Source: an uncultured Pelagibacteraceae bacterium (GTDB lineage: Bacteria > Pseudomonadota > Alphaproteobacteria > Pelagibacterales > Pelagibacteraceae). Taken from it: DNA of 64,000 bases. The notes beneath the pieces are model-generated. The model saw only the letters and a program-made list of their open reading frames with translations, had not been told where the DNA came from and searched no databases. This document shows positions 55,207-63,251 of this stretch, piece after piece. The translations under genes and the position numbers were made by a program. The DNA lies in assembly GCA_902594235.1 (NCBI GenBank), contig CACJLJ010000002.1, forward strand, positions 186,001-250,000, read 5' to 3'. Position 1 is the stretch's first letter. Each line of letters opens with the position of its first letter.

Positions 55207-55976
55207 TTATTTTTCCATTTTGGTTTTCTTTTTTCTAAAAATGCTGAAATTCCTTCTTTAGCATCCATTGACATCATATTTATTGTCATCATTCTACTCG
55301 TATATGCATAAGCTTTTCTTAATGGCATTTCTAATTGTTTATAAAAAGCTTGTTTACCAATTTTAATTGTAAGATTTGATTTTGATGCAATTTTTTTTGC
55401 AACTTTAAAAACCTCACTATTTAATCTTGATTTCGAAAAACAATCATTGATCAAACCAATCTCTTTTGCAAAAGTTGCTTTAATAGGTTCACCAGTGAGT
55501 AACATCTTCATCATTGGCTTTCTATTTATTTTTCTACTTACAGCGACCATTGGGGTGCTACAAAATAATCCAATATTCACACCTGGAGTTGCAAACAATG
55601 CATCTTTCGAGCTATAAGCTAAATCGCAACTAGCAACTAATTGACATCCAGCTGCATAAGCAGCTCCATGAACTTTAGCAATAACTGGTTTTTTACCTTC
55701 AACAATTTCAAGCATCAATTTGGAGCAAAGATTAAACAATTTTTGATATTTATTTCTGATTTTCAAGCTTTTTACTTCTTTAAGGTTGTGACCCGCACTA
55801 AAACCTTTCCCGGCCCCCTCTAAAATTATTACTTTTGTATGTTTATCTTTATTAAGTTTTTGAAAAACTTTTATTAAGTCTCTTAAATTTTTAAATGATA
55901 ATGAATTATATGTTTCAGGTTCATTTATGGTTATAATAGATATTCCATCTAAAAAATTTTTAACTTTTATATTCAT
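55203..55976 (-). CDS. Enoyl-CoA hydratase/isomerase family protein
   Basis: A 257-residue crotonase-fold protein. N-terminal NEPETYNSLS, GAGKGFSAGHNLKEV (first oxyanion-hole Gly/Ala) and AYAAGCQLVASCDLAYSS (second) are typical. LFATPGVNIGLFCSTPM replaces the usual catalytic Glu region, so whether it hydrates, isomerises or acts otherwise is uncertain. C-terminal KEGISAFLEKRKPKW is the standard family ending. The next gene upstream on the same strand, the small nucleotidyltransferase, ends eight bases away. Confidence 0.8.
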   Translation of the reverse strand: MNIKVKNFLDGISIITINEPETYNSLSFKNLRDLIKVFQKLNKDKHTKVIILEGAGKGFSAGHNLKEVKSLKIRNKYQKLFNLCSKLMLEIVEGKKPVIAKVHGAAYAAGCQLVASCDLAYSSKDALFATPGVNIGLFCSTPMVAVSRKINRKPMMKMLLTGEPIKATFAKEIGLINDCFSKSRLNSEVFKVAKKIASKSNLTIKIGKQAFYKQLEMPLRKAYAYTSRMMTINMMSMDAKEGISAFLEKRKPKWKNK

Positions 55977-55984
55977 TAAAAATT

Positions 55985-56359
55985 CTATTTAAGTTTTCCT
56001 TCTTCTCTCATTTTAGCTCTTATTTTGGTAGCTGAAATTTTTTGTATTTCCTCTGGCAACACAATCTCTTCAATTTTGTAACCGACTCCTCTGCCATAAC
56101 AAATGTTAGTAATATTTGGAACCAAAATAATTTTAAATCGTCCCTCAAATTCTGGATTTAATCTTTCCTCGATATTTTTTTTTACAGTCTCAAAATCAAA
56201 AGGATTATCATCTACACCTTGAACATCTCTGATTTGAATACAAACTTGTCCTGTTTTTTTTATAATTTCTTTAAATAAAGTATAATGACCATCATGGAAT
56301 GGTTGCCATCTTCCTAACATCTGAGCAGTTGGTTTTTTATTATCCCACTCGTAAGCCAT
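55985..56359 (-). CDS. Small HxGH-type nucleotidyltransferase
   Basis: A 124-residue protein (start at the ATG at 56359, which shares a base with the kinase stop). LGRWQPFHDGHYTLF holds the HxGH nucleotide-binding motif and ISATKIRAKMREEG is the equivalent of the ISSTxIR motif of NMNAT/cytidylyltransferase enzymes. It would activate a phosphate with ATP or CTP. The neighbouring kinase could make that phosphate. The substrate is unknown. Confidence 0.75.
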   Translation of the reverse strand: MAYEWDNKKPTAQMLGRWQPFHDGHYTLFKEIIKKTGQVCIQIRDVQGVDDNPFDFETVKKNIEERLNPEFEGRFKIILVPNITNICYGRGVGYKIEEIVLPEEIQKISATKIRAKMREEGKLK

Positions 56360-56766
56360 TATTTTATTTCCTTTAATATTTTTGGTGCCCAATTTTTAGC
56401 ATCTTGTGTAGTAACATGAAAGTCATACTTCTCAGGTTTAACAAACATCTTATTAGTATCATCAAATCTTCCTTTTTTGATAGTATCCACCCAAATAGTG
56501 TAATCTGCTGGAAATAAACTTCTCGCTTCTGGTGTTGGGCATATAAAATCTGCAACAACATAATTTCCTTCTTCTTTAAGCTTCATTGCAAATTCTGCCA
56601 TTCTTTTAGCTTGTCTTTTTCTTCCTTCTTCGGAAAAGTCCCAATCATTGGCAGCTTTTCTTACTTCGTCAGCATTTAATCTTTTTGCATTTAACATTGG
56701 GCCAAGTTCATTTGCTAAAGTTGTTTTACCTGAACCAGGTAATCCCATTATTAAAATTATTTTCAT
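56359..56766 (-). CDS. P-loop kinase of the APS-kinase-like group
   Basis: A 135-residue P-loop kinase with Walker A GLPGSGKTT at residues 8-16, then RLNADEVRKAANDWDFS and YVVADFICPTPEARSLF. The layout follows adenylylsulfate kinase (CysC), but a canonical partner ATP sulfurylase is not adjacent and it is shorter than CysC (about 200). The overlapping nucleotidyltransferase gene suggests a kinase-then-activation pair acting on a small alcohol. The start overlaps the Rieske gene's stop by four bases. Confidence 0.7.
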   Translation of the reverse strand: MKIILIMGLPGSGKTTLANELGPMLNAKRLNADEVRKAANDWDFSEEGRKRQAKRMAEFAMKLKEEGNYVVADFICPTPEARSLFPADYTIWVDTIKKGRFDDTNKMFVKPEKYDFHVTTQDAKNWAPKILKEIK

Positions 56767-57971
56767 ATTAAATTATTTGCTATCCACTTATGGAATTGGT
56801 GGGTAGGTTGATCCATAATAGGTGAAAAATTTCCACCATTGTAAACTGGCGAGCTTCTTCCTTCTTGCATACCTTCAATTGCATTTATATCTTCTAACAT
56901 AACATCTCTCCAAAATCTTGAGTTTTCTTTTCTTAAATCTTTTAATTCATTTCCATTAGCACTTTCATTTCCAATATAATACATTTGCATATGTTCTTTA
57001 GTTTTATTCATTGACAATGGCTCTAACCAAAAAACATAGAAGTGATCTATATGTAGACCTATCATTACGTTTGGAAACAAAGCTATATACTCAGAATTTT
57101 TCAACATACGTTTATCCCAATTAGAAAAAGTATCAAATTTTTTATTTCCCTTCATAAGTTGCTCATATTTTTTGCTTCCTTGACCAGCAAATCTATTTGG
57201 CAATCCTTGAATATGATAATGATCATTTATATTTGAAATTTTATTTAATTCTGGATGAATTGTTGGCAAATGGTAACTTTCACAATAATTTTCAATTGCA
57301 AATTTCCAATTACATTTTACCTCTAAATTAAAATAACCATAATCATTTGAGTGAACTAAAAAATTTTGATCTTTTTTATTTATAAATTTTGACCATCTAT
57401 TTTCTAGAGGTTCAATATATTCGTCAAAATTAATTTCATTTGAATTGATATTTACAAAAATGATATCCATCCAAACTTTTGTTTTAACTTCTTTTAAATT
57501 ACTTTTTGATTTATTAAAATCACTAGATTGATGATTATTTAAACCACCAATATGTGGTGTGGCAACTAGTTTTCCATCGAAATTATAAGACCAAGAATGA
57601 TAAGGACAGCGAATAACATTTTTTAAATTACAAGGTTTATCTAAAAGTTTAAAACCTCTATGACTACAAACATTATGAAAAACTCTTACTTTCATATTTT
57701 TATCTCTAATTAAGATCAAAGGAATCCCGAGTAGATTGTGTGGTCTAACATCTCCAGGTTTTGGAATAGAGCTTGCCACCCCCACTACGGTCCATTTATT
57801 GAAAAAAACCTTCTCTCTCTCATGCGCCAAATAATCGGGACTAATATAACATTCATTGGGTAAACCATTTGCTAATTCTATTGGCTTATCAACATTATGA
57901 AGTTTCTCAATATCTAGTATTTCCGAAAGGGGTAAATTTTTAAGATTTTGGTCCACAAAAAAAATTATCAT
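56763..57971 (-). CDS. Rieske non-heme iron oxygenase, alpha subunit
   Basis: A 402-residue ring-hydroxylating-type oxygenase (ATG at 57971; a TTG at 57989 gives 408). The Rieske cluster is held by CSHRG and CPYHSW, and the mononuclear iron site by NYCESYHLPTIHPEL with its two His residues. Family members oxidise trimethylammonium compounds (choline, glycine betaine, stachydrine, carnitine) with loss of formaldehyde as well as aromatic rings. Neighbouring folate demethylases favour an N-demethylation role. A reductase partner is not in the window. Confidence 0.85.
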   Translation of the reverse strand: MIIFFVDQNLKNLPLSEILDIEKLHNVDKPIELANGLPNECYISPDYLAHEREKVFFNKWTVVGVASSIPKPGDVRPHNLLGIPLILIRDKNMKVRVFHNVCSHRGFKLLDKPCNLKNVIRCPYHSWSYNFDGKLVATPHIGGLNNHQSSDFNKSKSNLKEVKTKVWMDIIFVNINSNEINFDEYIEPLENRWSKFINKKDQNFLVHSNDYGYFNLEVKCNWKFAIENYCESYHLPTIHPELNKISNINDHYHIQGLPNRFAGQGSKKYEQLMKGNKKFDTFSNWDKRMLKNSEYIALFPNVMIGLHIDHFYVFWLEPLSMNKTKEHMQMYYIGNESANGNELKDLRKENSRFWRDVMLEDINAIEGMQEGRSSPVYNGGNFSPIMDQPTHQFHKWIANNLI

Positions 57972-58010
57972 GGGCGTATTTTTTGGCAACTAATTTCGTC
58001 ACACCCTTAA

Positions 58011-58784
58011 ATGAATTTCTTTGACAGCTTTTTTAAAAAAGATAATGATCATATAATGAAATTTTCTTTGGAAATTAGTCCCCAAACTGATCTAACTTCA
58101 GTGCCTCCAGTAAGTGACGTTTATGTCACTATGTTACCGGGAGGAGATTATAGAGAAACTGCTCAACAAGCAGTTGAGCTTGTCAAAAAAGGCTTTAACC
58201 CTGTGCCCCACTTTCCAGCTAGATCAATGCAAGATGAAAATCAGCTAAAAGATTATATTTCTAGATGTAAAGACGGAGGAGTTAAACAAGTTTTGGTCAT
58301 AGGTGGAGGTAGAGAACCTATGGGTAAATTTGATAGTTCTTTCCAACTTTTGGAGACTGGTTATTTTGAGAAGATGACTATAGGAATTGCTGGACACCCG
58401 GAGGGGAGTCCTGATATATCCGATTCAGATTTAGAAAAAGCTATGAAAGATAAAAAGCCTTATGCTGATTATATAGTAACTCAATGGTTATTAGATCCTC
58501 AGCCTATCATAGATTTTATCTCTAAACAAAGCGTGCCAGTGCATGTGGGAATTACTGGACCTCTAAAAATATCAAGCTTAATTAAGTTTGCAAATATTGT
58601 AGGGGCAAAAAATTCCTTAAACTTTCTCAAGTCTAATTTTAGTAAGGCATTAGATTTGTTGAAACCTAAAGACCCTAATGATCTAATTGGGAAAGTTAAA
58701 TCACATACAGATTTCTTCCACATTTATACATTCGGCGGCTTGAAGGAAACTAACAAGTGGTTGAAGGAGAATGGTTATGTCTAA
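58011..58784 (+). CDS. Methylenetetrahydrofolate reductase-like protein
   Basis: A 257-residue FAD barrel of the MetF family. SLEISPQTD (active Glu), DVYVTMLPGGDYRETAQ, PVPHFPARSM, QVLVIGGGREPMG and AGHPEGSP are family landmarks. The start may be the ATG at 58011 or, 15 codons on, 58056. It is shorter than the usual 280-300 residues. Its gene overlaps the GcvT-like gene by a few bases, so it may oxidise or reduce the methyl-folate generated by that enzyme rather than serve methionine synthesis. Confidence 0.8.
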   Translation: MNFFDSFFKKDNDHIMKFSLEISPQTDLTSVPPVSDVYVTMLPGGDYRETAQQAVELVKKGFNPVPHFPARSMQDENQLKDYISRCKDGGVKQVLVIGGGREPMGKFDSSFQLLETGYFEKMTIGIAGHPEGSPDISDSDLEKAMKDKKPYADYIVTQWLLDPQPIIDFISKQSVPVHVGITGPLKISSLIKFANIVGAKNSLNFLKSNFSKALDLLKPKDPNDLIGKVKSHTDFFHIYTFGGLKETNKWLKENGYV

Positions 58785-60135
58785 AGAATTTGACTATACT
58801 AAACTAAAACATGTTACTTCAGTCGATCAATCAGATCGAAAAGTACCATACAATTTAAGACAAAGTGGACCAACTAAAGTTGAGATGTTGATTTCTACAA
58901 GAGTAAGAAAATCACCTTATTGGCATTTATCAATGCAGGCGGGTTGTTGGAGAGCAACTGTTTATAACCGAATTTATCATCCAAGAGGATATGTAAAGCC
59001 AGAGGATGGTGGAGCAATGGTAGAATACGATGCAATAGTAAATCATGTAACAATGTGGAATGTTGCTGTAGAAAGACAAATACAAGTTAAAGGTCCTGAT
59101 GCAGAGAAATTTGTTGACTACGTTATAACGAGGGATGCAACAAAAATTTCTCCTATGAGAGCAAGATATGTAATCTTGTGTAATGCTTACGGAGGAGTTT
59201 TAAATGATCCAATTCTTTTAAGAATTTCAAATGATGAATTTTGGTTTTCATTATCAGATTCTGATATCGGAATGTATTTACAAGGTGTGAATGCAGATGG
59301 AAGATTTAATTGTACAATTGAGGAAATTGATGCATGTCCAGTACAAATTCAAGGTCCTAAATCTAAAGCTTTGATGAAAGATTTATTAGGCGACCAAGTT
59401 GATTTGGAAAATATGCCCTTTTATGGATTAGCAGAAGTAAAAGTAGCAGGGAAAAGTTGTGTAATTTCTCAATCTGGTTTTTCAGGAGAAGCGGGGTATG
59501 AAATTTATCTTAGAGATGCAACACTTTATGCAGATGAAATGTGGAACGCAGTTCTTGAAGCAGGTAAAAAACATAATTTAATGGTTATAGCTCCAGCACA
59601 CCATAGAAGAATCCAGGCAGGAATTCTTTCTTGGGGTCAAGATATGGATCAACAACACAATCCATATCAATGTAATTTGGGTTATCAAGTTTCTTTATCC
59701 GGAAAGGGTGAGTGGAACAAAAAAACTGATTATGTTGGTAAAGCTGCTTTGGAGAAAATGGGGGCAGATATAAAAGCTGGAAAAAAACCATATAAACTCC
59801 AATTAGTAGGAATGGAACTTGGTGGTAAGCCTATTGATGATTATGCGCCTGACTTTTGGTTAGTATCACCAGAAAGTGGTGGAGATCCAGTTGGATTTAT
59901 TACTTCACCATGGTGGCATCCTGAAAAGAAAACCAATATTGCTATGGGATACGTTCCGTTTGATGGAACTTTAAACCCTAATGGATTTCCAAAAAATAAG
60001 GTTGGAACTAAGTTTAAAGTTCATCTTCCAGAAAAATACTCTAATACTCCTGGAACCCCTGTAGATGCTGTAGTTGTGGATATTCCATTCAAAGAGTCTT
60101 TCAACGCAAATACAAGAGAAGTTGTAAAAGGTTAA
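58777..60135 (+). CDS. GcvT-like folate-dependent demethylase, DmdA-related
   Basis: A 452-residue protein of the aminomethyltransferase family. The ATG at 58777 is preferred over 58771 because AAGGAGA ends right before 58771. Features are VEYDAIVNHVTMWNVAVERQ, ISPMRARYVILCNAYGG, LSDSDIGMYLQG, SQSGFSGEAGYEIY and the C-terminal WWHPEKKTNIAMGYVP. Related enzymes include the DMSP demethylase DmdA (about 370 residues), but length and several motifs differ, so the methyl donor is uncertain. It probably passes a methyl to tetrahydrofolate, with the MetF-like product upstream. Confidence 0.75.
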   Translation: MSKEFDYTKLKHVTSVDQSDRKVPYNLRQSGPTKVEMLISTRVRKSPYWHLSMQAGCWRATVYNRIYHPRGYVKPEDGGAMVEYDAIVNHVTMWNVAVERQIQVKGPDAEKFVDYVITRDATKISPMRARYVILCNAYGGVLNDPILLRISNDEFWFSLSDSDIGMYLQGVNADGRFNCTIEEIDACPVQIQGPKSKALMKDLLGDQVDLENMPFYGLAEVKVAGKSCVISQSGFSGEAGYEIYLRDATLYADEMWNAVLEAGKKHNLMVIAPAHHRRIQAGILSWGQDMDQQHNPYQCNLGYQVSLSGKGEWNKKTDYVGKAALEKMGADIKAGKKPYKLQLVGMELGGKPIDDYAPDFWLVSPESGGDPVGFITSPWWHPEKKTNIAMGYVPFDGTLNPNGFPKNKVGTKFKVHLPEKYSNTPGTPVDAVVVDIPFKESFNANTREVVKG

Positions 60136-60143
60136 AAATTTTA

Positions 60144-60167
60144 AAGGAGGGGTTCATTCCCCTCCTT
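60144..60167 (+). terminator. Strong hairpin, possible terminator or attenuator
   Basis: AAGGAGGGG (60144-60152) pairs perfectly with CCCCTCCTT (60159-60167) around TTCATT. The following tract is TATTTC, too weak a U-run for an ideal terminator. One arm is a near-perfect Shine-Dalgarno sequence and the other matches the anti-Shine-Dalgarno. Confidence 0.55.
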
Positions 60168-60175
60168 ATTTCACC

Positions 60176-60280
60176 ATGACAAAAATTTTTTTAATTGCAA
60201 TTTGCATTATTATAATTATTGCATTAATAATCTTTCCATTGATTATTTCTTATATAGAGCAAAAAAACAAAACTAAATAA
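60176..60280 (+). CDS. 34-residue membrane microprotein
   Basis: A short gene starting at the ATG at 60176. A hydrophobic helix (LIAICIIIIIALIIFPLII) spans residues 6-24 and is followed by the polar tail SYIEQKNKTK. Its stop TAA shares a base with the ATG of the Yip1-like gene, so the two are probably coupled. No ribosome site lies before it other than the SD-like arm of the hairpin. Function unknown. Confidence 0.5.
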   Translation: MTKIFLIAICIIIIIALIIFPLIISYIEQKNKTK

Positions 60281-60822
60281 TGTTTGGAGAATTTCTTAAT
60301 ATAGTATTTAAATCTATTAAGTTAGATAAGTCACTTTATAGAGATCCAAAAAATTTTGGCGAAGCTTCTATATATTTTGCTGGGATAATCATGATTTTAG
60401 ATGGTATTGCAGGAGCGGTTGCTGCTAACACTGTGGTTAGAACTGCAATTGCAATGTCTGGGCTAACCGCAATTTTAACTTGGTTTGTTTGGTCAGTACT
60501 AATTTATGTACTTGGTGTAAAAATTTTTCCAGACAAGCTAACTAAGGCATCTTTTAAAAAAGTACTCACTGCAGTAGGTTTTGCTCATGCTCCTGGATTA
60601 TTTAGATTTTTTGCCGTTACGCCAGATTTAATGATCACTATCATTTTTTTATCACAATTTTGGATCTTTGCAGGATTAATAATATCAACAAAACAAATAT
60701 TAAATTTTAAATCAAACTTTAAATCATTTGGAATAGTTTTTTTATCTTTTTTAATAATTGTATTTTTGTCAATATCATTTGTGATGAGTAGAATGAATGT
60801 CCTACCAGTTAATCATATCTAA
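60280..60822 (+). CDS. Yip1-family-like membrane protein
   Basis: A 180-residue protein with about five membrane helices. Features are the N-terminal FKSIKLDKSLYRDPKNFGEA and the segment LTKASFKKVLTAVGFAHAPGL, typical of the bacterial Yip1 (YIPF-like) domain found in membrane proteins of unknown function. It follows a 34-residue membrane peptide with a one-base overlap and its stop overlaps the convergent zinc-ribbon gene by four bases. Confidence 0.7.
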   Translation: MFGEFLNIVFKSIKLDKSLYRDPKNFGEASIYFAGIIMILDGIAGAVAANTVVRTAIAMSGLTAILTWFVWSVLIYVLGVKIFPDKLTKASFKKVLTAVGFAHAPGLFRFFAVTPDLMITIIFLSQFWIFAGLIISTKQILNFKSNFKSFGIVFLSFLIIVFLSISFVMSRMNVLPVNHI

Positions 60823-60980
60823 ATTGGGAAAATAGTTTTAGATACTCTGCAAGATTTACAAATTTTAAAACCTGTTAAAATTAAATTTTGAGAAACACTT
60901 TCGTCTTTTTCTTTACATTCATCACATACATCATCTAATTCTTTTAAATTTTCTTCTTTGTAATCTGTATCTTTAATCAT
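60819..60980 (-). CDS. 53-residue zinc-ribbon-like protein
   Basis: A short gene encoding a protein with two CxxC knuckles, VCDECKEK (Cys19, Cys22) and KICKSCRVS (Cys41, Cys44), a plausible zinc ribbon. The start ATG at 60980 overlaps the stop of the DUF3726-like gene by eight bases (ATGATTAA), which supports translation from the same mRNA. The last gene of the minus-strand operon, it may bind zinc or assist the products upstream. No function is recognised. Confidence 0.5.
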   Translation of the reverse strand: MIKDTDYKEENLKELDDVCDECKEKDESVSQNLILTGFKICKSCRVSKTIFPI

Positions 60981-61584
60981 TATCCGTTAAGCCTGCACCT
61001 GCAGCACCTTTTTTTGAACTATCTGTTTCCTCAACAAAAGTCTCTTCAGAGAGTTTGTAAAGATTTTTCCACTCTAGCTCATTAAAATTATCTTTGTTAT
61101 CTAAAAAATGAATTTGTATGTTGTTAGCTAAAGTTGGGAAATTATCTTTAGTAAAATTTGAAGAAATATTGACATTAAAATTTAATAAAAATTTATTTTC
61201 ATCGAAATTTAATATTAACTTTTTACCAATTATTTCTGAAGCTCTACTAAGAAAAGGTAAAAATAAAATTGGATAAGCAATGTCTTTAAATGAACATTTA
61301 TTAAATGTCTCAATTGTTTTTATTTGGTCTATAAAATTTACTCCAAGATTTATAGGACAAAATTTATTTTTATTGGGTTTATTATCTTTATGAATCAATT
61401 TTAGATTATCAAAATCGTTTAAATTTTCATTTTTAAAATATAAAACTAAATTCTTGATTCCTGGTAAACCAAAGAGCTCTAATAGCCTAACACATTTACC
61501 AACTTCCTCAGAAACGCCCCATGAAAATCCCACTGCTCTAGCAGCTCTCTTTGATGTTGTTTCTATTTCACTTAGAGATTTCAT
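60973..61584 (-). CDS. DUF3726-like protein
   Basis: A 203-residue protein. The N-terminal block SLSEIETTSKRAARAVGFSWGVSEEVGKCVRLLELFG is the DUF3726 hallmark as I recall (a region with A-x-G-x-x-WG-x-x-EE-x-GK). The rest has beta-strands and ends KGAAGAGLTDND, a Gly-rich tail. No catalytic motif is evident. It starts three bases after the 553-residue gene and its stop overlaps the zinc-ribbon start, suggesting a linked set of products. Confidence 0.65.
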   Translation of the reverse strand: MKSLSEIETTSKRAARAVGFSWGVSEEVGKCVRLLELFGLPGIKNLVLYFKNENLNDFDNLKLIHKDNKPNKNKFCPINLGVNFIDQIKTIETFNKCSFKDIAYPILFLPFLSRASEIIGKKLILNFDENKFLLNFNVNISSNFTKDNFPTLANNIQIHFLDNKDNFNELEWKNLYKLSEETFVEETDSSKKGAAGAGLTDND

Positions 61585-61587
61585 GAT

Positions 61588-63249
61588 TTATGAATATGAA
61601 TTGTAGACCCAGTGATCATCATAATTCTTTAATTCATCTGGCAAAGGTGCTCCTTGAAACATGCATATTCTCAACCATTTATCTGATCGAGGATCAAATT
61701 TCAACGCACCAAAAAAAGATAATTTTAGTCTTAACATATCAATAGGAACCATTTTTTCACTAATCGTGTTATCTTGAATTTCTGAATATGGAAATTTTTC
61801 AACAATAAAAGCCCTTCTAACCACATGTCTTAAATCGGAATTCTCAATCAAAAACTTATCTATTGTCATACTATTTTCGGTTACCAATAATTTTTCATAT
61901 AATCTTTTCACATCTCGAGCAATTGCCAAAGGTTGTTCTAATTCAGACCCTTGCTCTTCAAACCTATCAGCAATTCTAGGTTCCTCTTTATTTTTTGAAA
62001 TAAACCAAAATTTTTTATGATTTTCGTCTCTGTTAAAGTCTATAGACAAAATATTTGAATATTTTGACTTGATTATTGATCTTAATTCCTCAACATTTCT
62101 GTCTGTTGGTATATTGAAATATTTATCCTCTTCTGAGCTCATTTTTCTAATAAGAGGTTGAATTATTTTACTGTAAGGCTCCATCATTATAGAAACGACA
62201 TACTCTATACATTCTTCACACGTTTCTTTTTCAAGCCATAAGTATAATTCATTAAATGGATAATCTTTTTCAAAATCAAACTTTGTTTCAATAAAATCTA
62301 AAAGTTTTTTTACATCAATTAATAAATTATTTATTTTTTTTAATTGGTATTCACTTTCGGTATTCCAGCTTGTTATATTCCTAATTGAATTTTTTAAACA
62401 TTTCTTAAATAAATTACTATCTTGAAGATCTACTTTTCTAATTTCTCTAATCTCTTTTAAAGCTGTTTCTCTAGATAAAATCCAATTGTTTAATAAAGTT
62501 GGATGATTTACTATAAATGGTGCCATACCTAATCCAGTTGAGTTACCTATTCCGAGATTTTTACAAATTTCAGGATCTAAATTTATAGCTTTTTTTGGAT
62601 TTCTGTTTTTTGCTACATGATTAACTTGGTCAAATGTGAATTGTCTCACTAAGTAAACTAGCATCATTTCCAATCTGAATGGACCATTAATTTCCTCTCT
62701 ATTTTTAATTCTAAAACGATCCGCAAGTCCAAATTTACCTGAACCATATACTGCTGTTGTTCTGTAGAGATAGCCAACTTTTTCTAACAAATCCAAATTT
62801 GGTTGTTTCCCATTACTTAAACTATCTACCACATGCTCAAAAACTCGAATTGATTTATTTGCTCTCGATAAAGTAAGTTCTTTATAAGATAGTCTGCCAA
62901 CCTCTTGTTTTGGCACCTCCTTTTTTAATCTTTCAATATCGTTTTTATTTGGAACTCCATCATGTAAAGTAAAAGCTGCATCCCATTTTGTGGCAATAAC
63001 ACGATCTGATCTTTCTGTATCATCAATCTTATTTGCAAAACATATCAAAGAGTAAACTCTTTTCTTTTTTTTAAAAGAATAAATAGCTACACCAAATCCA
63101 TTTTTGTCTAAATCAAATAAATCTCTGTTATATTCCCAGTCTTTAAATTCTTTTAGAAAGCTTCTTAAAAAAGATAATTTAGATTGATGGAAAGAACCTA
63201 ATCTTGAAAGTTTCATTATAATGTTAGGATCTCTCAATTCTACTCTCAT
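61588..63249 (-). CDS. Large protein of unknown function between M19 dipeptidase and DUF3726
   Basis: A 553-residue soluble protein (ATG at 63249; a TTG at 63255 gives 555). No signal peptide or membrane helix. Segments that look conserved include MKLSRLGSFHQSKLSFLRSF at the N-terminus, GSGKFGLADRFRIK, NGPFRLEMMLVYLVRQFTFDQ, NSTGLGMAPFIVNHP, and a C-terminal GALKFDPRSDKWLRICMFQGA. A Cys pair sits in TCEECIEYV. I do not recognise a family. The intact, long frame and tight packing show it is a real gene of the operon. Confidence 0.7.
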   Translation of the reverse strand: MRVELRDPNIIMKLSRLGSFHQSKLSFLRSFLKEFKDWEYNRDLFDLDKNGFGVAIYSFKKKKRVYSLICFANKIDDTERSDRVIATKWDAAFTLHDGVPNKNDIERLKKEVPKQEVGRLSYKELTLSRANKSIRVFEHVVDSLSNGKQPNLDLLEKVGYLYRTTAVYGSGKFGLADRFRIKNREEINGPFRLEMMLVYLVRQFTFDQVNHVAKNRNPKKAINLDPEICKNLGIGNSTGLGMAPFIVNHPTLLNNWILSRETALKEIREIRKVDLQDSNLFKKCLKNSIRNITSWNTESEYQLKKINNLLIDVKKLLDFIETKFDFEKDYPFNELYLWLEKETCEECIEYVVSIMMEPYSKIIQPLIRKMSSEEDKYFNIPTDRNVEELRSIIKSKYSNILSIDFNRDENHKKFWFISKNKEEPRIADRFEEQGSELEQPLAIARDVKRLYEKLLVTENSMTIDKFLIENSDLRHVVRRAFIVEKFPYSEIQDNTISEKMVPIDMLRLKLSFFGALKFDPRSDKWLRICMFQGAPLPDELKNYDDHWVYNSYS

Positions 63250-63251
63250 AT

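Noticed and set aside
58777-60135. Calling the GcvT-like gene DmdA
   Set aside because: It is about 80 residues longer than typical SAR11 DmdA and its N-terminal region differs, so I kept the broader family name.
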